Source: Candidatus Zixiibacteriota bacterium | GTDB taxonomy: Bacteria > Zixibacteria > MSB-5A5 > WJJR01 | DNA length: 64,000 nt | NCBI GenBank assembly: GCA_040752595.1 | Contig: JBFMGX010000016.1 | Coordinates: forward strand, 36,463 to 100,462 | Reading direction: 5' to 3' | Part shown: positions 61,475 through 64,000 of the stretch, piece after piece | Position numbering within the stretch: position 1 is the stretch's first letter | Layout: each line of letters opens with the position of its first letter | The notes under the pieces: generated by a model | Seen by the model: only the letters and a program-made list of their open reading frames with translations | What the model was told of the DNA's origin: nothing | Database searches by the model: none | Program-made: the position numbers and the translations under genes

Positions 61475-63046
61475 CTACCTCAGTACCAACATGCTGCGCA
61501 CCCGCGAGTAGCCGGACGCTTCCAAGCGATAGAAGTACACCCCTGAGGCGACCGGCGCGCCACCATCGTCAGCGCCATTCCAATCGACCGCGTAGCTGCC
61601 CAATGTCATGCTCTCGTCAACCAGCGCCCGTACTCTCCGCCCCAAGATGTCGAAGATCTCAAGCCGCACCGACCCGTCACGCGGCAGACTGAAGCGCACC
61701 ACGGTGCCGGCATTGAACGGATTCGGGTAGTTCTGCTCCAGCGCGTACTCGGTCGGGACACTCCCCCCTGTCTCCAGCGAGCGAATCGCGGCGACGTCGT
61801 TGACCGTTATGACAGCGATCTCGGTGTCGGCCAGAAGCCCATCGGAGGCGACGAAACGAACATCGTAGTCGCCCGACTGGGTGAGATCGGGGCTGAAACT
61901 GAAGGCCCCGATTCCGTTGCCGTTGTCGACGAAACTCGCATTCAGAGGTACGTTCTGTGCCGTCAGATTCATCGTGTCGCCATTCGGATCGCTCGCCGTA
62001 ACCGGGAAGTTCAGGGTCTGCCCTTCATCGACGGACTTGGGAGTGATGGATGCGATGATCGGTGCCAGATTCAAATGACTGACCGTGATCGGCACGACCT
62101 CGCTGTCAGCCAGCTCGCCATCCCAGGCGATGAACGTGACATTGTGTACCCCCACCTGACTCGAGTCCGGATGGAAGCTGAAGGTGCCCGAGCTATCGGC
62201 GTAATCCGGAAACTCGGAATTCGCCGGCAGATTCCTCGCCATCAAGAACGGAGGGGTGCCATTGGCGTCTGTGGCGGAGACGGTGAGGTCGAGCGAGTCA
62301 CCGACCGTCACAGATTGGGAACCGATGGCCGCCAGGACAGGGGCGGCATTGGGCACGTCGCTGATGGTTATGATTCCCTTGCGAAACACGAAATGCACAA
62401 GATCGGCACTGGGGGGTGTGGTGGCCATCAAGTGATTGTTGGGTGTGATGCAGGCCGTGTCGATCTCGAATGTCCCGAGCGATGAGTTCACGTTGAAACC
62501 GAGAGTCACCGACGCCCCAGCCAAGTATGGGGTCGACTCACCGACGCTCGGCCAGTCCTCGAACTGGCCGGCCACACTGTCGTTTCCCGGCGGCAGGTAG
62601 TAGAGATTGGGCGGAGCGGACATGCTGAAGAGGGCCAGCATCACCGCATCCGGGCTGAGAAAGTCGACAGCAGCGGGAGGCGGCCAGGTATGCGACGTGG
62701 GTCCACTGCATGATTGCGTCGTGGGCGATCCGTACTTGGTCATGACGGACGAGGCGGTGAGTGGACTTGCACCAACACGGTTCGTGCTGGGGACTTGGGT
62801 GCCTGAGAACGAGGCGGCTGGGCCCTCGATGTACGAACCGTTACCGTCGGTGTCCCGAAATTCCAGCGGAAGCACCCATCCCGTCAATGCCGTGTCATTC
62901 ACCACCCACACACCGATGGTCACTCCAGTCGCACCGGGGGCGACGGTCTTCGACTCCACCCAGACGGCGTTGTAGGCCACCGCACCGCCCGCGATCGACA
63001 GGACAGATGCGATGGACATGATGAATACGGCGGACAGACGTCTCAT
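61475..63046 (-). CDS. Secreted cohesin-like/Ig-like protein with type IX sorting domain (paralogue 2)
   Basis: A 523-aa protein with the same layout as its neighbour: signal peptide (RRLSAVFIMSIASVLSIAGG), cohesin-like domain opening YNAVWVESKTVAPGATGVTI, two Ig-like modules (NAAPVLAAIGSQSVTVGDSL; PITVSHLNLAPIIASITPKS) and a sorting domain ending RSMLVLR. ATG at 63046 has GGAG eight bases upstream. The frame extends upstream to 63409 through a terminator and is rejected. Its TAG is followed at once by the ATG of paralogue 1, so they are co-translated. Confidence 0.88.
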   Translation of the reverse strand: MRRLSAVFIMSIASVLSIAGGAVAYNAVWVESKTVAPGATGVTIGVWVVNDTALTGWVLPLEFRDTDGNGSYIEGPAASFSGTQVPSTNRVGASPLTASSVMTKYGSPTTQSCSGPTSHTWPPPAAVDFLSPDAVMLALFSMSAPPNLYYLPPGNDSVAGQFEDWPSVGESTPYLAGASVTLGFNVNSSLGTFEIDTACITPNNHLMATTPPSADLVHFVFRKGIITISDVPNAAPVLAAIGSQSVTVGDSLDLTVSATDANGTPPFLMARNLPANSEFPDYADSSGTFSFHPDSSQVGVHNVTFIAWDGELADSEVVPITVSHLNLAPIIASITPKSVDEGQTLNFPVTASDPNGDTMNLTAQNVPLNASFVDNGNGIGAFSFSPDLTQSGDYDVRFVASDGLLADTEIAVITVNDVAAIRSLETGGSVPTEYALEQNYPNPFNAGTVVRFSLPRDGSVRLEIFDILGRRVRALVDESMTLGSYAVDWNGADDGGAPVASGVYFYRLEASGYSRVRSMLVLR

Positions 63047-63065
63047 CGAACGGCTCCTCGAAGTG

Positions 63066-63093
63066 AACATACCCGGCAGGTCGGGCAGCGCAA
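63066..63093 (-). promoter_or_regulatory. Candidate promoter of paralogue 2
   Basis: On the minus strand TTGCGC (63093-63088), 16 bases, TATGTT (63071-63066). The -35 is weak but the -10 matches other promoters here. Nothing else is seen in 63047-63350 except this box. Confidence 0.38.
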
Positions 63094-63352
63094 ACCCCCG
63101 ACTCTTGTACAACCGTCCCTGTCGGTTCGACCGACGCGCAGTCGAACAACGCCGGCTACGCCCAGCCGGTTCCCATTTGTCGCATTCGGATGCTGCCCCT
63201 GGAGAACAATCCGTCCCTGCGGTGCAGATTGACGGCATCCATGCCTCCCGCCTATCTTCATCGGCCGAATCCGCGGAATCTGTTCCGGCTCCTGCGACCC
63301 TTCGCGCACGGTCCCGGGCAGGCGCCGCCGTAGCCACGCCCCGGTCGGGCAC

Positions 63353-63380
63353 AAAAAGACCGCCCATAGGGGCGGTCTTT
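63353..63380 (-). terminator. Rho-independent terminator after paralogue 3
   Basis: An 11-bp perfect stem AAAGACCGCCC/GGGCGGTCTTT (63355-63380), loop of 4, followed on the minus strand by further T (TTTTT in total). It starts 25 bases after the stop at 63406. The clearest intrinsic terminator in the window. Confidence 0.85.
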
Positions 63381-63405
63381 GAGATGTCGTTCAAGGCGAC
63401 CAGCA

Positions 63406-64000
63406 TCACTTCAGGATGAGCATACTCCTGGTGTTGGTGTAGTCCTCCGTCTGGATGCGATAGAAATACACGCCGGTCGACAACGGTTTGCCCCGATCAT
63501 CGGTGCCGTCCCAGTCCACCGCATAGACCCCCAGCGGGCGGAACTCGTTTAGAAGCGTCCTGACCTTACGCCCGAGAACGTTGAACACTTCGAGGCGGAC
63601 TTTGCTGTCATGCGGCAGAGCGAAGCGCACCACCGTGCCGGCGTTGAACGGATTCGGGTAGTTCTGGTCCAGAGCATACGTCGTGGGCACGTTATTGCCG
63701 TCCGACACCGACCGCACGGCGGCGGCGACGTCGAACACTTCAATCGTCACGACCAGAGTGTCCGCCAGGAAGCCATCCGTGGCGATGAAGACGAAGTCGA
63801 CGAATCCGGCCTCATCGTAGCCGGGCGCGTAGTGGAACAGCCCGGCCCCGTTGCTGCTGTCGGTCAACTGGGCGGTACCGGGCGGTGATCCGCCAAGAAC
63901 CAGCAGAGGCGAATACCCTCCGTTGGGATCCGAAGCGGTGACGCGGAACTCGAGTGAACTGCCCTCCCTGACTGTGTCGTTGCGGATGAAGTCCAGCACC
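63406..64000 (-). CDS. Secreted Ig-like protein with type IX sorting domain (paralogue 3, partial)
   Basis: The C-terminal 197 residues of a gene cut by the window edge. One Ig-like module (SSLEFRVTASDPNGGYSPLL, then FIATDGFLADTLVV) leads to a sorting domain, DQNYPNPFNAGTVVRFALP, GRKVRTLLNE, and RSMLILK at the end. Close to paralogues 1 and 2 in its tail. It has its own terminator, so it is transcribed apart from the next two. Confidence 0.87.
   Translation of the reverse strand, partial: VLDFIRNDTVREGSSLEFRVTASDPNGGYSPLLVLGGSPPGTAQLTDSSNGAGLFHYAPGYDEAGFVDFVFIATDGFLADTLVVTIEVFDVAAAVRSVSDGNNVPTTYALDQNYPNPFNAGTVVRFALPHDSKVRLEVFNVLGRKVRTLLNEFRPLGVYAVDWDGTDDRGKPLSTGVYFYRIQTEDYTNTRSMLILK

Overview
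The window is a GC-rich piece of a bacterial chromosome with an outer membrane. Evidence for a diderm is ADP-heptose synthesis (hldE halves), a heptosyltransferase, an LpxL-type acyltransferase, AsmA and HtrA. Three lines suggest the FCB superphylum, possibly a candidate phylum such as Zixibacteria or a relative: a short primary sigma factor (287 aa, no region 1.1) of the Bacteroidetes kind, secreted proteins with a C-terminal NYPNPFN type IX sorting domain, and a split glycine decarboxylase. The phylum name is inference. There are no rRNA or tRNA genes, no CRISPR array and no recognisable phage or insertion sequence.

Layout. Almost every gene is on the minus strand. 1-4409 holds the start of mutS2, a GGDEF protein, a Xer recombinase, comF and rodA. 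A lone plus-strand gene for a Trp/Gly/Tyr-rich secreted protein (4709-5803) separates rodA from mrdA-mreD-mreC. 9059-19900 looks like one long unit read from degT down: aminotransferase, membrane and soluble glycosyltransferases, wecA, accA, a Trm112-like protein and a PTS IIA protein. 20029-23123 is pyrR-pyrB-pyrC. 23322-29004 is gcvH-gcvPA-thioredoxin/TPR-gcvPB followed by a fused ECF-type ABC ATPase. 29353-34367 carries accC, a zinc-finger protein, pilT, accB and an M24 peptidase. 34528-50278 is envelope-centred: separate heptose kinase and nucleotidyltransferase, DUF3467, a secreted four-repeat protein, tldD-tldE, waaF, lpxL, a gluzincin, asmA, an UPF0173 hydrolase, an ECF sigma factor and an M23 peptidase.

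50279-51371 is gene-poor. A plus-strand operon follows (ECF sigma, DUF4097 beta-solenoid, bactofilin-like membrane protein), then htrA-rpoD, a GH35-like glycosidase and three tandem paralogues of sorted secreted proteins, the last cut by the window edge.

Promoters that can be read have TTGACT/TTGACA-like -35 boxes, with TATGTT recurring as -10. Spacers between operons are full of short hairpin repeats from several families. In one family a stem differs in sequence between copies but stays base-paired. The most interesting unexplained items are the four-copy repeat domain of the secreted protein at 36736-38541, the sigma/DUF4097/bactofilin operon without an anti-sigma gene, a palindromic operator-like site over the M23 promoter, the structured dispersed repeats, and a glycosidase with an altered catalytic signature.
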